This document shows, in pieces, positions 17,724 through 27,754 of a stretch of DNA of 64,000 bases (position 1 is the first letter of the stretch; each line of letters opens with the position of its first letter). Under the pieces are notes generated by a model. It was given only the letters and a program-made list of their open reading frames with translations, did not search any database and was not told where the DNA came from. This stretch comes from Flectobacillus longus (GTDB lineage: Bacteria; Bacteroidota; Bacteroidia; Cytophagales; Spirosomataceae). The DNA lies in contig NZ_JASHIC010000006.1 of the NCBI RefSeq assembly GCF_030056705.1, positions 1-64,000 on the forward strand, given 5' to 3'. The position numbers and the translations under genes are program-made.

Positions 17724-18977
17724 TTAATCGATTCGGATTCCTCCTTTGAGGACTATTTTCACCTTTTTTATGGCTTTAATATCTTGAATAGGGTTTCCTT
17801 CTACCACAATTATATCAGCCAAATTTCCAGCTTTGATTCTTCCTAATTCTCTTAATTTAAAGACATCTGCGTTGATAGAAGTACTCGAACGTAATACATC
17901 GAGTGGTTTCATGCCATATTCTACCATCAATTCTATTTCGCGTGCATTATCGCCATGATTAAATACACCAACATCGCCTCCCATACAAATTTTCACTCCA
18001 GATTCTAAGGCTTGTGTGAAAGTTTTACGCTTAGTTATTATACGCTCTGGTTCGGGTTCTTGTCCTTTTTTCCAACCTCTATATTGTGAAATAGCATCGC
18101 CTGCGGCCAATGTTGGACAAAAACACACATCGTATTGTCTCATCAAAGCAAAAACCTCTGGTGTGGCATTATCTCCATGCTCGATAGTCTTTACGCCCGC
18201 AACCACTGCTCGTCGAATACCCTCTGGAGTAGAAGCATGTGCCACAACGTCTCGTCCTGAACTACGTGCTATATCCACTACCATTTTGAGCTCAGACTCT
18301 AAGAAAGTAGGTTGGGCATCTTTGAATAGCCCCCAACGGTAATCAGCATATACCTTTACAACATCGGCTCCTTTGCCGATTTGAGTACGCACTGCTTTTG
18401 CCAAATTATCAACACCATCTGCCTCCTCGGCTCCTTGTATGACTGTTACGTCCGACTGAAATCCTTTAGGGCCATAACTTCCTGTGGCTACAAGTGCTCG
18501 ACCTGCGACTAGCATACGAGGACCTTGAATTACGCCTTTTTCGATGGATTGTTTTAAGCCTACATCATCATAATCAGCACCTTCTGAACCTAAATCTCTG
18601 ACTGTAGTAAAACCCGCCAACAAAGTTTTACGAGCATGATTACCAGCTCGTAAAATACGCTCAGCACGTGATTCTCGTAGAACTTGGTCATCCCAAGTGA
18701 CTTCATTATAGGGATGTAAAAGTAAATGCGAGTGTCCTTCTATTAACCCTGGGAGCAACGTACAATTGGGCAAATCTATTACTTCGGTATTGGCTGGTAT
18801 TTTTAATGCTGCTCCAACCGCTTCTATCCGCTGATTATGTACCAATACTTGCCAGTTAGACTGTAAGTTTTCGCCATCAAAAACTTGCTGTGGCTTCAGT
18901 AAGAGCCATTTTTCTTGAGCCGATGCTTGTAGTACTGCAACAAGCATGAATCCAGAGAGTAAAACCTTTTTAAACAT
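17724..18977 (-). CDS. Exported metal-dependent amidohydrolase (imidazolonepropionase/prolidase-like)
   Basis: This 417-residue protein has a signal MFKKVLLSGFMLVAVLQASAQ and an amidohydrolase barrel. The metal motif is HSH (LIEGHSHLLLHPY), the bridging lysine region is GADVVKVYADYR, the later histidines are in VVAHASTPEGIRRAV and TIEHGDNAT, and the final Asp is in MGGDVGVFNHGDN. Related exported enzymes hydrolyse Xaa-Pro or Xaa-Arg dipeptides, so a dipeptidase role is plausible. ATG 18977 is preferred to 19070, which would place 31 extra residues before the signal. Confidence 0.9.
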   Translation of the reverse strand: MFKKVLLSGFMLVAVLQASAQEKWLLLKPQQVFDGENLQSNWQVLVHNQRIEAVGAALKIPANTEVIDLPNCTLLPGLIEGHSHLLLHPYNEVTWDDQVLRESRAERILRAGNHARKTLLAGFTTVRDLGSEGADYDDVGLKQSIEKGVIQGPRMLVAGRALVATGSYGPKGFQSDVTVIQGAEEADGVDNLAKAVRTQIGKGADVVKVYADYRWGLFKDAQPTFLESELKMVVDIARSSGRDVVAHASTPEGIRRAVVAGVKTIEHGDNATPEVFALMRQYDVCFCPTLAAGDAISQYRGWKKGQEPEPERIITKRKTFTQALESGVKICMGGDVGVFNHGDNAREIELMVEYGMKPLDVLRSSTSINADVFKLRELGRIKAGNLADIIVVEGNPIQDIKAIKKVKIVLKGGIRID

Positions 18978-19143
18978 TTCTTGAAATAGAGCTCCAATAG
19001 CAAAACAAGTCTTGTCGGTTAGAGCTTTTAGTTTGATGAATGAGTTGGGAATATTTTGTAAAAATACCACAATCGTAAATGTAAAAATTCTTCCTTAAAA
19101 ATTCATCCTTCTATAGGCATCTTTCTGGAAAGATTTATAACAA

Positions 19144-19171
19144 AAAAGCCACCTCTTTCGAAGTGGCTTTT
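19144..19171 (-). terminator. Terminator of the 1570-residue protein gene
   Basis: The stem AAAGCCACCTC/GAAGTGGCTTT has one wobble pair and a TTTC loop. On the minus strand it is followed by TTTTTTG. It lies 5 bp beyond the stop at 19177. Confidence 0.85.
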
Positions 19172-19176
19172 GGACT

Positions 19177-22100
19177 TTAGAAACCGTCTTTGGCTTCTTC
19201 TTTTTTCTTTTCTACTTTTTTAGTTTTGTCGTCACCTTGTGCAACTTTTTTCTGCTTAGTATCCTTAACTCTATAAGCTTCCATAAATCGCTCCACGAAT
19301 GCAAGTTTTTCTTCGGCGCCAACGCCTAGGAAAATATAAGCGTTTTTGCCACTACCTTTTTTCACACCTTTTGCTTTAGCTGCTACGGCATTATTGAATT
19401 CTGCATCTGATGAAATCACGCCCATCTCACCTTTAATATACCCCATAAAGTACCATGTATCTTCGTTTGGAGCTAAATATAAATAGAATTCATCACCTTC
19501 GTTGGTTTTGCGTATTTCTAAATATCCATCAACTTCCGAATTAATATCTGTTCCTCCAATACTTGCCAGACCTAGCTTGCCTATTGAATAAAAAGCTGAC
19601 TGTTGGTCTGAATAACGCAAATTAACCTTTGAAAACACCAATGAGGTATTCAATTTGGAATTGATAGTATGTACGGGTACGTGTTCATTTTTTAAGCGAC
19701 GTTCAATTGACTCTACAGCTTTGTTTCCTACTAAATTTGCTAATTTTGACATCAAACGCTCTTTATCTTCAGGTTCATCGGCACTGCCATTATCTCTTGA
19801 ATCCAGATTGATTTTGACAATTTTATCTGATAACGCTTTTAATACTTCCGAAGGCATAGGGAAGTTGACTAATAGCATTTGATCAAATTTATATTTACTA
19901 CTATCAATACGAATATCCGCAAAACCAGCTCCTTGAATATAATTATTTGGTGTAAAGAAATTGAACGTACCTTCTAAAGCTAAAGTTTTTTTAGCATCAT
20001 CGTAAATATAACGTGAGGCTTCATAAGACTTTTCTGTTTCTTCTGACCCTATTTCAAATTTTGAAGACTTAGGAATATCCCTGAACTTACCATTTACCAC
20101 AAAAATATTATCGTCTTTCGCATCCGTTTTCTCTGATAAGAAGGTCGTATATAATCCTGTAGAAGCTGTACGGAAGTGCAAACCCGCTAGCAATTGTGTA
20201 TTTATATCACTTTTTAATTCTGGTTGTACGTCTAGTGTCAGATTGTTGGTGCTATTGCCTTTGTATGGAATCCAACTAATTACATCTGAACGACCTTTGG
20301 TTTCGGGTTTGATAAAACCCTCCATTTTGAGATTTTTTTCAGACGCTGTTAAAATTACGTCGCCTTTGTAAAGAATTTTTGACGAAAGATGGAATTTGTC
20401 TTTCTCATCTACTGTCGCTTTAGCAGTAGTCGTAATAGCTTTTACTTTTTTATTTTTACGGTCATCAGCACCGATTTCTTTGAAGGTAAAGTTTCCTATT
20501 TTAAGGTTTAATGTGTCGCCAATCAAGTTCGGGAATCGATAAATGGCATCGCCTTCAAAAGCATTTCTTGACAAAATTCGAATATTACCTCCAACAAGTT
20601 TATGATAACTTGTAAGCGTATCGATTTCTAGTTTGGCATTGTAGAAAGTCTTCATTTCGGCATCGCGGCGAATCGATACTTGGCCTTGGTCGGGAATAAT
20701 TTTGGCATCAGCTGATTTAATAAACGGTACTCCACTAATATTGAGTGATTGTTTTTCAATCTCATAAAGAGCTCCCGAAGCGTTGAATGTCAAACCCTCT
20801 TGCGATGGCTCGATTGAAGTAAAGGTTGATGTTTTTATATCACCTTTCATTGTAATATTTTTCTTATTGATATCCCATTCTGCACTATTGATAGAAGTGC
20901 GGTAGGCTGTATAAGGGAAATACATACTGGTAGAATCTTCGAGCTTGAGCACGGCAGGAGTTTTGATATTTACTTTACCCGTAGTCAAATTAAAATACAC
21001 ATTCATGTGCTTGCCAAACAAAGCTGGTTTAGCCGCTTTTAGGTTACTACCTACCATCAAGTTGGCTGGTTCTGCGGAGAACCCATCTTTTCCAAATTTG
21101 AAATTATCAGACTCCGTCTCTGAATCTTGGCGGTGTACTTTACCAAAACCAAACATACCCGACTGACGAACCAATAGTTTCCCTTCTAGTTTTGAAGAAG
21201 CTGCATAAAATTCAAATGAATTACCTTTGGTTTCAATCAACATACTATCCACTTTGGGCTGCCATTTTAAAGAGTAGTTTTTAATATCTACCTTGGTAAA
21301 ATAGGCTTGTCCTACAGCGCCTTCATTGATTTTACCAATAGTACCTGTCGCGTTGACCGAATCCTGTGTAAACACAGCCTCTTTTGCTTGAATCTGCGCC
21401 GTCAGGTGGTTGATTTCACCAGCGGTATGCAAACCTCGTTTGTCCATTATCAATGGTTCTTCAAACTTGATAAAGCTTTTGCTATTGTAAAGCACGTATT
21501 TGCCCTCTGCTACTTTGTGGCTAAACCCAAGGGTATTGTCTGGCATCGAAATCAAGGTTTCTTTAAAAGGAGGGAAGATACCATCTGAATAGAATGTACC
21601 TACAAAGTCAATATCCTTGATATTCAAACTATCAAAATCAATGCTCGGCACTTTGAAATATACCTTTTTGTTGTATGCCATTTGTCCACGATAATCATGG
21701 TCGAAATAAGCCGTAACACCAGTAGGTACAACCAAGCGAGGGTATTCAACCAATCGCTGACGACCCGATTTGTTGTCAGGTTTGTTGATATAAATCGTCC
21801 CTGATTCGTATTTCAAATCACCACCAATTTCAGTTCTACCACGTTTGGCAAGTTCTTTTTGAGGAATAAAGGTAATAGAGTCGATTTTATTCAATTTGAC
21901 GCTAAATTCCCCATAATTAAAGGATAAATCTTTTCCTCTAAATCTAAAATTACCAGTCTTCAACTCTCCACTAATCCCGAAGTTTCGGTCTTTGTTTACC
22001 TTAATGAGATTATCGTAAGGCGCCATAAATACATTGAGCGAATCGGATAAATAAAACTGCTTTACACCTCTAATAATCAATTGATTATCCTTCAAACTCA

Positions 22101-23889
22101 AGGTGGCATTTGCAGTAGTATCTTTACTACTTGTGGCATAAAGCGAAGGGATTAGTAAGTTATCATAATCTCGCTTGGTAGTTTGAACGGACAAATAATG
22201 GCTTCCTTTTCTTGAAAGTTTAATCGTTTCCACCTCAGGGTCATATTCAAAATATCCCTTTTGCATCATGGCCAAAAACACAGGTTTTAACGTAACTAGG
22301 TCTTTGTTGTATGCTTTTGCCAATTCAGAAAGCTTGACAGTAGTTAGATTATTCTTTTTGGCATAATTATTTACTACCACTAATGGATTAAAACTAAACG
22401 TTTCTGAAATTTTGTTGAAGCGCTCAGGATTAAAATAATCAAATGACTCGAATAGAGCAGGAACGACATTTTTGGCCACCAAAATATAAAAATCTACCTT
22501 GTGATCACGCAAGCTCCAACGCATAGCATCGGCAGTAATTTCTAATTTATGGTAACTATCAACATAACTCGCTTCTTTAAAGCCTCCTTCGTCTACTTTA
22601 CTCAATCGCAGATTTTGTTGCAGACGGTCATATATCAATTTTCCTAAAGGATGATAAATAGAGTCATTTTCGGCAAAATATCCTGTAAAGGTTGCCGCAG
22701 GGGAAGTTATCAAAGAGTCCCCAACAATGAATCTTCTTCCTGATATTTTGAAGGCTATTTTGCCATCTTTTTTCACAACAATGGTTGTATATTTATCTTG
22801 TAAAGAAGAACTCAAAATAGTACTTCCTGATAAAGCAAAACCTCCTTTGTACTCAAAATCAGTAGATTTTTTTAGAGTTGCCTCATTTTTGAAAGACATA
22901 AAACGAGGAAAGGTCGATACTACGTTTTTAGGACGTTTTTTGCTCTGAAACTCAAAGACACCCTTGATAGGATTGATTAATTTATCAGCATAAGTCAAAG
23001 TCGACGACTCAGCTTTGAGCCTTGGATTACGAATATCCATACTGAAATTGTCCAGCACGGCAAAAGCCTGTGGCAAACCAACCGTCTCCCATGTAAATTT
23101 TCCACCAGTACCCAGCAATACTCCATCTTTGATACCCAACGTAGCATTAGTCCCTATCAACGTTGCCGAATCGCTGGCAGTAACAATAGAAAGATTGATA
23201 GTCTTAAAAACAATCGCAGGACCAGGGTTGATAAACAATGGAGCTGTTTCTTCCATAGGCGCAGGGGTTGCGCCATTGTTGCTTGGTGTAGGAGGGGCAT
23301 CGTCCCAGCCATCGTTATTTGAAGGAGCGGCAGAAGCAGTATTATTGTTGGTTGGCGTGGTAGTTGTATTTGAAAGCTCTACTTTTTGGTCATTAAACTG
23401 AAAACTAATACTACCATCCAACACATACAAGCGATTGTAATTGGTATAATACACAGCCTTATTACCAAACAACAATTTCGTAATTTCTATCAAGCGAAGT
23501 GTTGTTTTAGTATCGTTGCTCTCTACAGATTTACGTAGCGTTTCGAGAAAAGCATCTAGCGTAGTACCTGAAAGTTGACTAGTATTTGAGCCTGTTACAA
23601 AAACATCAAATAGGTTCGAAAAATGGGGAGGTTTATATCCTTTTTTGAACATAAAATTAGAAAGGCTCGCTATCTTGGTCTTTTGTGGGCTACCCAGTTT
23701 TTCGGAGTTCCATAGTTTTTCAAAGCCCTTGGCTATATTTTCGGCTTGCGGATTACCCGATACACTCAGCACATTTTGGGCATCAGCCAAAAATTCCTCT
23801 GGCTTATCTGATAGTTTTAGACCTTGACCATAGGATTTTATGGTAAAAAGTAAGCCCAGAACTAACAAAAAGTAAATTTTGAGTTTCAT
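19177..23889 (-). CDS. Very large exported protein of unknown function (1570 residues)
   Basis: The signal is MKLKIYFLLVLGLLFTIKSYGQ. A helical region (about 25-170) is followed by a Thr/Asn/Pro/Ser low-complexity linker (about 180-225, NTTTTPTNNNTASAAPSNND). About 1200 residues of predominantly beta-strand text follow with recurrent short patterns (for example KLIYDRLQQNLRLSKVD, GDLKYESGTIYINKPDNKSG, GKLLVRQSGMFGFGKV, INSAEWDINKKNITMKGDIK). The tail is Lys-rich (TKQKKVAQGDDKTKKVEKKK). The long beta-rich region with repeated filament-like strands recalls AsmA/LptD-like or adhesin-like surface proteins, but I recognise no family. It is alone on its transcript with a TACCTTTG promoter candidate at 23974-23981. 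Confidence 0.8.
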   Translation of the reverse strand: MKLKIYFLLVLGLLFTIKSYGQGLKLSDKPEEFLADAQNVLSVSGNPQAENIAKGFEKLWNSEKLGSPQKTKIASLSNFMFKKGYKPPHFSNLFDVFVTGSNTSQLSGTTLDAFLETLRKSVESNDTKTTLRLIEITKLLFGNKAVYYTNYNRLYVLDGSISFQFNDQKVELSNTTTTPTNNNTASAAPSNNDGWDDAPPTPSNNGATPAPMEETAPLFINPGPAIVFKTINLSIVTASDSATLIGTNATLGIKDGVLLGTGGKFTWETVGLPQAFAVLDNFSMDIRNPRLKAESSTLTYADKLINPIKGVFEFQSKKRPKNVVSTFPRFMSFKNEATLKKSTDFEYKGGFALSGSTILSSSLQDKYTTIVVKKDGKIAFKISGRRFIVGDSLITSPAATFTGYFAENDSIYHPLGKLIYDRLQQNLRLSKVDEGGFKEASYVDSYHKLEITADAMRWSLRDHKVDFYILVAKNVVPALFESFDYFNPERFNKISETFSFNPLVVVNNYAKKNNLTTVKLSELAKAYNKDLVTLKPVFLAMMQKGYFEYDPEVETIKLSRKGSHYLSVQTTKRDYDNLLIPSLYATSSKDTTANATLSLKDNQLIIRGVKQFYLSDSLNVFMAPYDNLIKVNKDRNFGISGELKTGNFRFRGKDLSFNYGEFSVKLNKIDSITFIPQKELAKRGRTEIGGDLKYESGTIYINKPDNKSGRQRLVEYPRLVVPTGVTAYFDHDYRGQMAYNKKVYFKVPSIDFDSLNIKDIDFVGTFYSDGIFPPFKETLISMPDNTLGFSHKVAEGKYVLYNSKSFIKFEEPLIMDKRGLHTAGEINHLTAQIQAKEAVFTQDSVNATGTIGKINEGAVGQAYFTKVDIKNYSLKWQPKVDSMLIETKGNSFEFYAASSKLEGKLLVRQSGMFGFGKVHRQDSETESDNFKFGKDGFSAEPANLMVGSNLKAAKPALFGKHMNVYFNLTTGKVNIKTPAVLKLEDSTSMYFPYTAYRTSINSAEWDINKKNITMKGDIKTSTFTSIEPSQEGLTFNASGALYEIEKQSLNISGVPFIKSADAKIIPDQGQVSIRRDAEMKTFYNAKLEIDTLTSYHKLVGGNIRILSRNAFEGDAIYRFPNLIGDTLNLKIGNFTFKEIGADDRKNKKVKAITTTAKATVDEKDKFHLSSKILYKGDVILTASEKNLKMEGFIKPETKGRSDVISWIPYKGNSTNNLTLDVQPELKSDINTQLLAGLHFRTASTGLYTTFLSEKTDAKDDNIFVVNGKFRDIPKSSKFEIGSEETEKSYEASRYIYDDAKKTLALEGTFNFFTPNNYIQGAGFADIRIDSSKYKFDQMLLVNFPMPSEVLKALSDKIVKINLDSRDNGSADEPEDKERLMSKLANLVGNKAVESIERRLKNEHVPVHTINSKLNTSLVFSKVNLRYSDQQSAFYSIGKLGLASIGGTDINSEVDGYLEIRKTNEGDEFYLYLAPNEDTWYFMGYIKGEMGVISSDAEFNNAVAAKAKGVKKGSGKNAYIFLGVGAEEKLAFVERFMEAYRVKDTKQKKVAQGDDKTKKVEKKKEEAKDGF

Positions 23890-23973
23890 GGATAGTATTT
23901 TTTAGTGTTAGAGTGATTTGGAGGAATTTCTCCGAAACCATAGGTTGTTCTGGTAAAAATAACGACTTTTTCG

Positions 23974-23981
23974 CAAAGGTA
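23974..23981 (-). promoter_or_regulatory. -7 promoter element for the 1570-residue protein gene
   Basis: CAAAGGTA on the plus strand reads TACCTTTG on the minus strand, matching TAnnTTTG, 85 bp before the start codon. No convincing -33 partner was seen. The rest of 23890-24237 holds no gene. Confidence 0.5.
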
Positions 23982-24237
23982 TTGCCAAGTCCGAGGATTA
24001 CACAGCTTTTCGCTAAAGGACTTTGTCTTGTGATGAAAAAGGGACTTTTCGTCGAATTTTAATTACCTTCTCTTCTGAAAAAGCTACTTTTGGTAAAGTT
24101 TTTTAGTTCAAACTGAGGTAGCTCAACCTATAAGTTGCAAAACCTTCTTTTATCAAAGACAAAAAACAGACCCTTTCGGTTGTATCGAAAGCCCGAAACC
24201 AAAACATAATTTATCATTCATTTTAATATTACACTTC

Positions 24238-25473
24238 ATGAAAAAATTAGTAAGCCTTGTGTGCTTTCTTTGCTGGGCATTGGTGAGCCTTGGTCAAAAC
24301 AGCGATAAACCCTATGTAGTTATGGTTTCATTTGACGGATTCCGTCATGACTATGTTCAGAAATATCCTGTAAAACACATCAAAAATTTTATCAAAAAAG
24401 GTGCTGCCGCCGAAGTGATGCTTCCTTCGTATCCGAGCAAAACCTTTCCTAATCATTATACTTTAGTGACGGGCTTGTATCCTGACCATCATGGTTTGAT
24501 TGATAATACTTTTTATGATGCGGGTCGCGATACCTTTTATTCAATTCGTCAGCGTGATAAAGTAGAAGACCCTTATTACTATGGAGGTTTGCCTATTTGG
24601 CAATTAGTTCAACAAAATGGTATGAAAGCCGCCTCATATTTCTGGGTGGGTTCCGAAGCCCCAATTGGAGGTCAATACCCAACCTATTATCATCGTTTCG
24701 ACGACAAAGTACCTCACCCTAAACGTGTTCAGGCCGTATTTGATTGGTTGAATTTACCAGAAGCTGAGCGTCCGCACTTGATTACGATTTATTTTTCAAT
24801 GGTCGATACACAAGGACATGAATATGGTCCTAATGCACCTGAAACAGAAGCTGCTGTGATGGAAGCAGACAGCTTGGTGGGTATGTTGATGAATGGTTTG
24901 AAACAAATCAAATTACCTGTAAATGTTATACTTACAGCCGACCACGGTATGTACGAAATGCAAAATCGTCCAGAGACGTTTATCATTGCCGATGATTTCT
25001 TGGAAGGATTAAATAAACAAGATTTTCTTTTTGTAAATAATAGCACACACGGCAATATTTTCTTGAAAAATAAAGACAAAGCCGACGAAATATTCAATAC
25101 AATAGCAGCAAAAGAGAAGCATTTTAAGATTTACAAAAAAGCAGATATTCCAGAAAAATTACATTTCAATACCAACGCTCGTATTGGTGATATGCTATTG
25201 GTAGTAGAGCCTGGTTATGGTTTTTACAACAAAGAATCTCTCGCTAAAAAACCAGAAAAACGTAAAGTTTGGGGCGTACACGGATTCGACCCAACAGCTT
25301 GTCCAGAAATGGGGGCGATTTTCTATGCTAACGGTCCAAATATCAAGAAAGGGATAAAAATTCCTACCTTCCAAAATATTCATGTATATCCATTTATTGC
25401 ACAGCTTTTAGGCATTAGCACCCCTCCAATCGACGGAGATCCAAAAGTTTTACAAGGGATTATTAAGAAATAA
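24238..25473 (+). CDS. Exported nucleotide pyrophosphatase/phosphodiesterase (alkaline phosphatase superfamily)
   Basis: This 411-residue protein has a signal MKKLVSLVCFLCWALVSLGQ and the NPP-type catalytic core. Metal ligand D33 is in MVSFDGFRHDYV, nucleophile T69 in PSYPSKTFPNHYTLVTGLYP, with further ligands DTQGHEYGP, LTADHGM and KVWGVHGFDP. This order of zinc ligands is that of ectonucleotide pyrophosphatases. It would hydrolyse phosphodiester or pyrophosphate bonds of nucleotides or related compounds in the periplasm. The exact substrate is not readable. It is monocistronic. Confidence 0.93.
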   Translation: MKKLVSLVCFLCWALVSLGQNSDKPYVVMVSFDGFRHDYVQKYPVKHIKNFIKKGAAAEVMLPSYPSKTFPNHYTLVTGLYPDHHGLIDNTFYDAGRDTFYSIRQRDKVEDPYYYGGLPIWQLVQQNGMKAASYFWVGSEAPIGGQYPTYYHRFDDKVPHPKRVQAVFDWLNLPEAERPHLITIYFSMVDTQGHEYGPNAPETEAAVMEADSLVGMLMNGLKQIKLPVNVILTADHGMYEMQNRPETFIIADDFLEGLNKQDFLFVNNSTHGNIFLKNKDKADEIFNTIAAKEKHFKIYKKADIPEKLHFNTNARIGDMLLVVEPGYGFYNKESLAKKPEKRKVWGVHGFDPTACPEMGAIFYANGPNIKKGIKIPTFQNIHVYPFIAQLLGISTPPIDGDPKVLQGIIKK

Positions 25474-25579
25474 ATGTTGCGATTTTTGTAGAGAGGTGAT
25501 GGTGTCTTTCTATCACGTAAAGCATTACATTTCTACCATTTTATATACCGAAACATAAGTCATTCCGACTTTAGTGATT

Positions 25580-25798
25580 GAGCGCATGAGTGATTATTTT
25601 AAAATTTGTATTCTAACTGTAGAGATGCAATGATTGCGTCTTAAGCCAAGTCATATCTGGCAAAGTTTTATCAAAAAAGGCGTTCGAAATTAGTTTTTCG
25701 AACGCCTTTTTTGATATATAATATATTTCAAAATGACACCTTTTAGACGCAAAGCATTGCGTCTCTACTAGCTAAAAATAGTCACTCAATTACTAAAA
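25580..25798. repeat. MITE-like inverted-repeat element with central hairpin (copy 2)
   Basis: The central perfect 21-bp hairpin has arms at 25669-25689 and 25696-25716 (GGCGTTCG core). It is flanked by a GTAGAGATGCAATGATTGCG / GACGCAAAGCATTGCGTCTC pair and by degraded GAGTGATT-type outer arms. It is homologous to the element at 126-358. The remainder of 25474-25958 contains no gene; 25905-25955 belongs to the CCGAAATCCAACATC repeat family. Confidence 0.75.
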
Positions 25799-25958
25799 CC
25801 ATATTCATTGCAAACCTACTGATTATCAGCACTTAACTAGCAACAAATAAAAGATATTGAACTTGGAATAACGGATTACGGAAATATAGAAAAACCTTCT
25901 CTTGGAAAAAATAAAATAGTACTTCCGAAATCCAACATCTGCAATCTGAAATAACCAA

Positions 25959-26795
25959 TTACTCTCTTTCAAAAACAACCGATGCCCAGTTATTTTTGGT
26001 ATCAAAAAAGGTCTTTTTCAAACCTGCTTCGTTGGCTACCTGCTCAATATCTGCAATGTCATGCTCATAAAAACCACTCACGACCAAATAGGCTTTTGGC
26101 AACATAAAAGTTACATATTTCGGAATATCACGCATTAGAATATTGCGATTGATATTTGCCAACACGATGTCATACAAATCTGCTGGTTCGTCGTCGATTG
26201 TTCCTTGTCTTACCACTACACCTTCACAATGGTTCAACTCCACATTCTCACGTGAATTTTCGGCAGCCCATTCTTCAATATCAAATGCCGAAACATAGCT
26301 AGCACCTAATTTGGCTGCCATAATTGCCAAAATACCCGTTCCACAACCAACATCAAGTACTTTTTTGCCTTGGTGCTCATCTGCCAATTGTGAGCCTTGA
26401 ATACCCAAAACCATCGAAGTAGTTTCGTGGTGACCCGTACCGAAAGACATTTTAGGATTAATGACAATATCAAAACGGTGTTGGTCGTCTGGTTCGTGGA
26501 AACTCGCACGCACACGTACCAAACCATTTACACTGATAGGTTCGTAGCTTTTTTCCCACTCCTCATTCCAGTTTTTCTTTTCGAGCGTGCTGTAGCTATA
26601 ACTAATAGGAGTCATGGCTAAGTATCTTTCCATGATTTCGTCTACAGCTTCTTCCGAAAACAAATCTTCAGTAACATAGGCATTCAAGCCATAGCTTTCT
26701 TCGGTAAAAGTTTCGAAGCCGATTTCGCCAAGCTCGGCCATAAAAATATCTGCAAATTCTGGATTTACAGTGAGTTTCAGTTCTATATAGTTCAT
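25959..26795 (-). CDS. prmA: Ribosomal protein L11 methyltransferase
   Basis: This 278-residue protein has the N-terminal substrate-recognition domain (residues 1-80). A class I SAM-binding domain follows with motif I KKVLDVGCGTGILAIMAAKLGA (about residue 145-166), INPKMSFGTGHHETT (the PrmA signature) and motif IV LYDIVLANINRNIL. It trimethylates lysines and the N-terminus of ribosomal protein L11. Its length is normal. TACCTTTG (minus strand, 26841-26848) gives a promoter 46 bp upstream. Confidence 0.96.
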   Translation of the reverse strand: MNYIELKLTVNPEFADIFMAELGEIGFETFTEESYGLNAYVTEDLFSEEAVDEIMERYLAMTPISYSYSTLEKKNWNEEWEKSYEPISVNGLVRVRASFHEPDDQHRFDIVINPKMSFGTGHHETTSMVLGIQGSQLADEHQGKKVLDVGCGTGILAIMAAKLGASYVSAFDIEEWAAENSRENVELNHCEGVVVRQGTIDDEPADLYDIVLANINRNILMRDIPKYVTFMLPKAYLVVSGFYEHDIADIEQVANEAGLKKTFFDTKNNWASVVFERE

Positions 26796-26840
26796 TACGA
26801 TATGATGAAAATACGTCGCAATCGACGTTTCAATTTTTTA

Positions 26841-26848
26841 CAAAGGTA
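26841..26848 (-). promoter_or_regulatory. -7 promoter element of prmA
   Basis: CAAAGGTA on the plus strand reads TACCTTTG on the minus strand, a full TAnnTTTG match 46 bp upstream of the prmA start. A clear -33 element was not found. Confidence 0.55.
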
Positions 26849-26890
26849 GTGGTTTTTAGAAAATCGCAGATGCTCCAAAGCCTATTACAA

Positions 26891-26913
26891 CAAAAAAGCC
26901 TCCCGAAGGAGGC
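26891..26913 (-). terminator. Terminator of the sigma factor gene
   Basis: GCCTCC-CGAA-GGAGGC is followed on the minus strand by TTTTTTG. It lies 25 bp beyond the sigma factor stop and has a stable tetraloop. Confidence 0.9.
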
Positions 26914-26937
26914 CATTCTCAAATTTCATGCTCGCTA

Positions 26938-27501
26938 TTACGCTACTTGGTCAAGCTTGAGGCGAAGAGTTTCGACACCACGGTGAATATTGTTATTCAC
27001 CGATTGATAGTTAATACCCATCTTTTCGGCAATTTCTTGATTCCCCATTTTATCGAAGTAACGCATTTTGAGTGTTTCCCAAACACGTGGTGACAAGTCT
27101 TCTACAGCCTTTTCCAAACGTTGGAAAGTTGCCTCACGCTCGTCGCTGTCATGCTGATAATAAAAGGCATCTTTTTCGAACTCATACGTTAATTCTGGCG
27201 AATCATCAAAAGAATAACTATTGCGTGATTCGGCCACACGACGTACTAGCTCATGCCTAAGAGAGGTTTTAAGGTAAGGTTCTATATTGTCAGTGTCCGA
27301 AAGGAAAGTCCTACGATTCCAAAGGTTAAGGAATAAATCATGAACTGCATCCATTACCTGCTCGGTATCCATCGAGATTTTGTTGCCATAGCGAATCAAA
27401 ACCTTGTAGTACTTCAAATACACCAACTGAAACGCATGGGCATCACCAGACTTAAACTGTTGCCATAAGGTAAGGTTTTCGTGGGCAGTTAATTTTTTCA
27501 T
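26938..27501 (-). CDS. ECF-type RNA polymerase sigma factor
   Basis: This is a 187-residue sigma-70 family protein. Region 2 comprises LWQQFKSGDAHAFQLVYLKYYKVLIRYGNKI and VMDAVHDLFLNLWNRR. Region 4 comprises DLSPRVWETLKMRYFDKMGNQEIAEKMGINYQSVNNNIHRGVETLR. Between them is an acidic linker. There is no adjacent anti-sigma (FecR-like) gene or SusC/D pair, so it is an orphan ECF factor. Its upstream region is shared with the divergent AraC gene and holds repeated ATATAGTA boxes. Confidence 0.92.
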   Translation of the reverse strand: MKKLTAHENLTLWQQFKSGDAHAFQLVYLKYYKVLIRYGNKISMDTEQVMDAVHDLFLNLWNRRTFLSDTDNIEPYLKTSLRHELVRRVAESRNSYSFDDSPELTYEFEKDAFYYQHDSDEREATFQRLEKAVEDLSPRVWETLKMRYFDKMGNQEIAEKMGINYQSVNNNIHRGVETLRLKLDQVA

Positions 27502-27589
27502 AGGACAATTATTTTATACAAGGGACACAACAAGTTCTAGTTTAGCAATATATTATATATTAAAAAATTCGATTATACTATTTTGTCGT

Positions 27590-27754
27590 ATATAGTAAAA
27601 AACAGCACTATATTTCCGATTTTTATATAGTAAATATAAATAGAATAAATCGAAGATATTTTGGTAAGATTTCTTTACAAAATGACTAAAAAAAATTGAA
27701 TAAAACTTTTCGTTAATTAGTAGTTTCTGATACTATATTGGCATATATATAGTA
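27590..27754. promoter_or_regulatory. Cluster of five ATATAGTA/TACTATAT boxes in the sigma-AraC divergent region
   Basis: ATATAGTA occurs at 27590-27597, 27625-27632 and 27747-27754, TACTATAT at 27731-27738, and the 7-mer ACTATAT at 27607-27613. The 27731/27747 pair forms an inverted repeat with an 8-bp spacer and touches the TAGATTTG -7 element at 27753-27760 ahead of the AraC gene. The layout suggests operator sites, possibly autoregulatory. AT richness makes chance partly possible. Confidence 0.5.
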
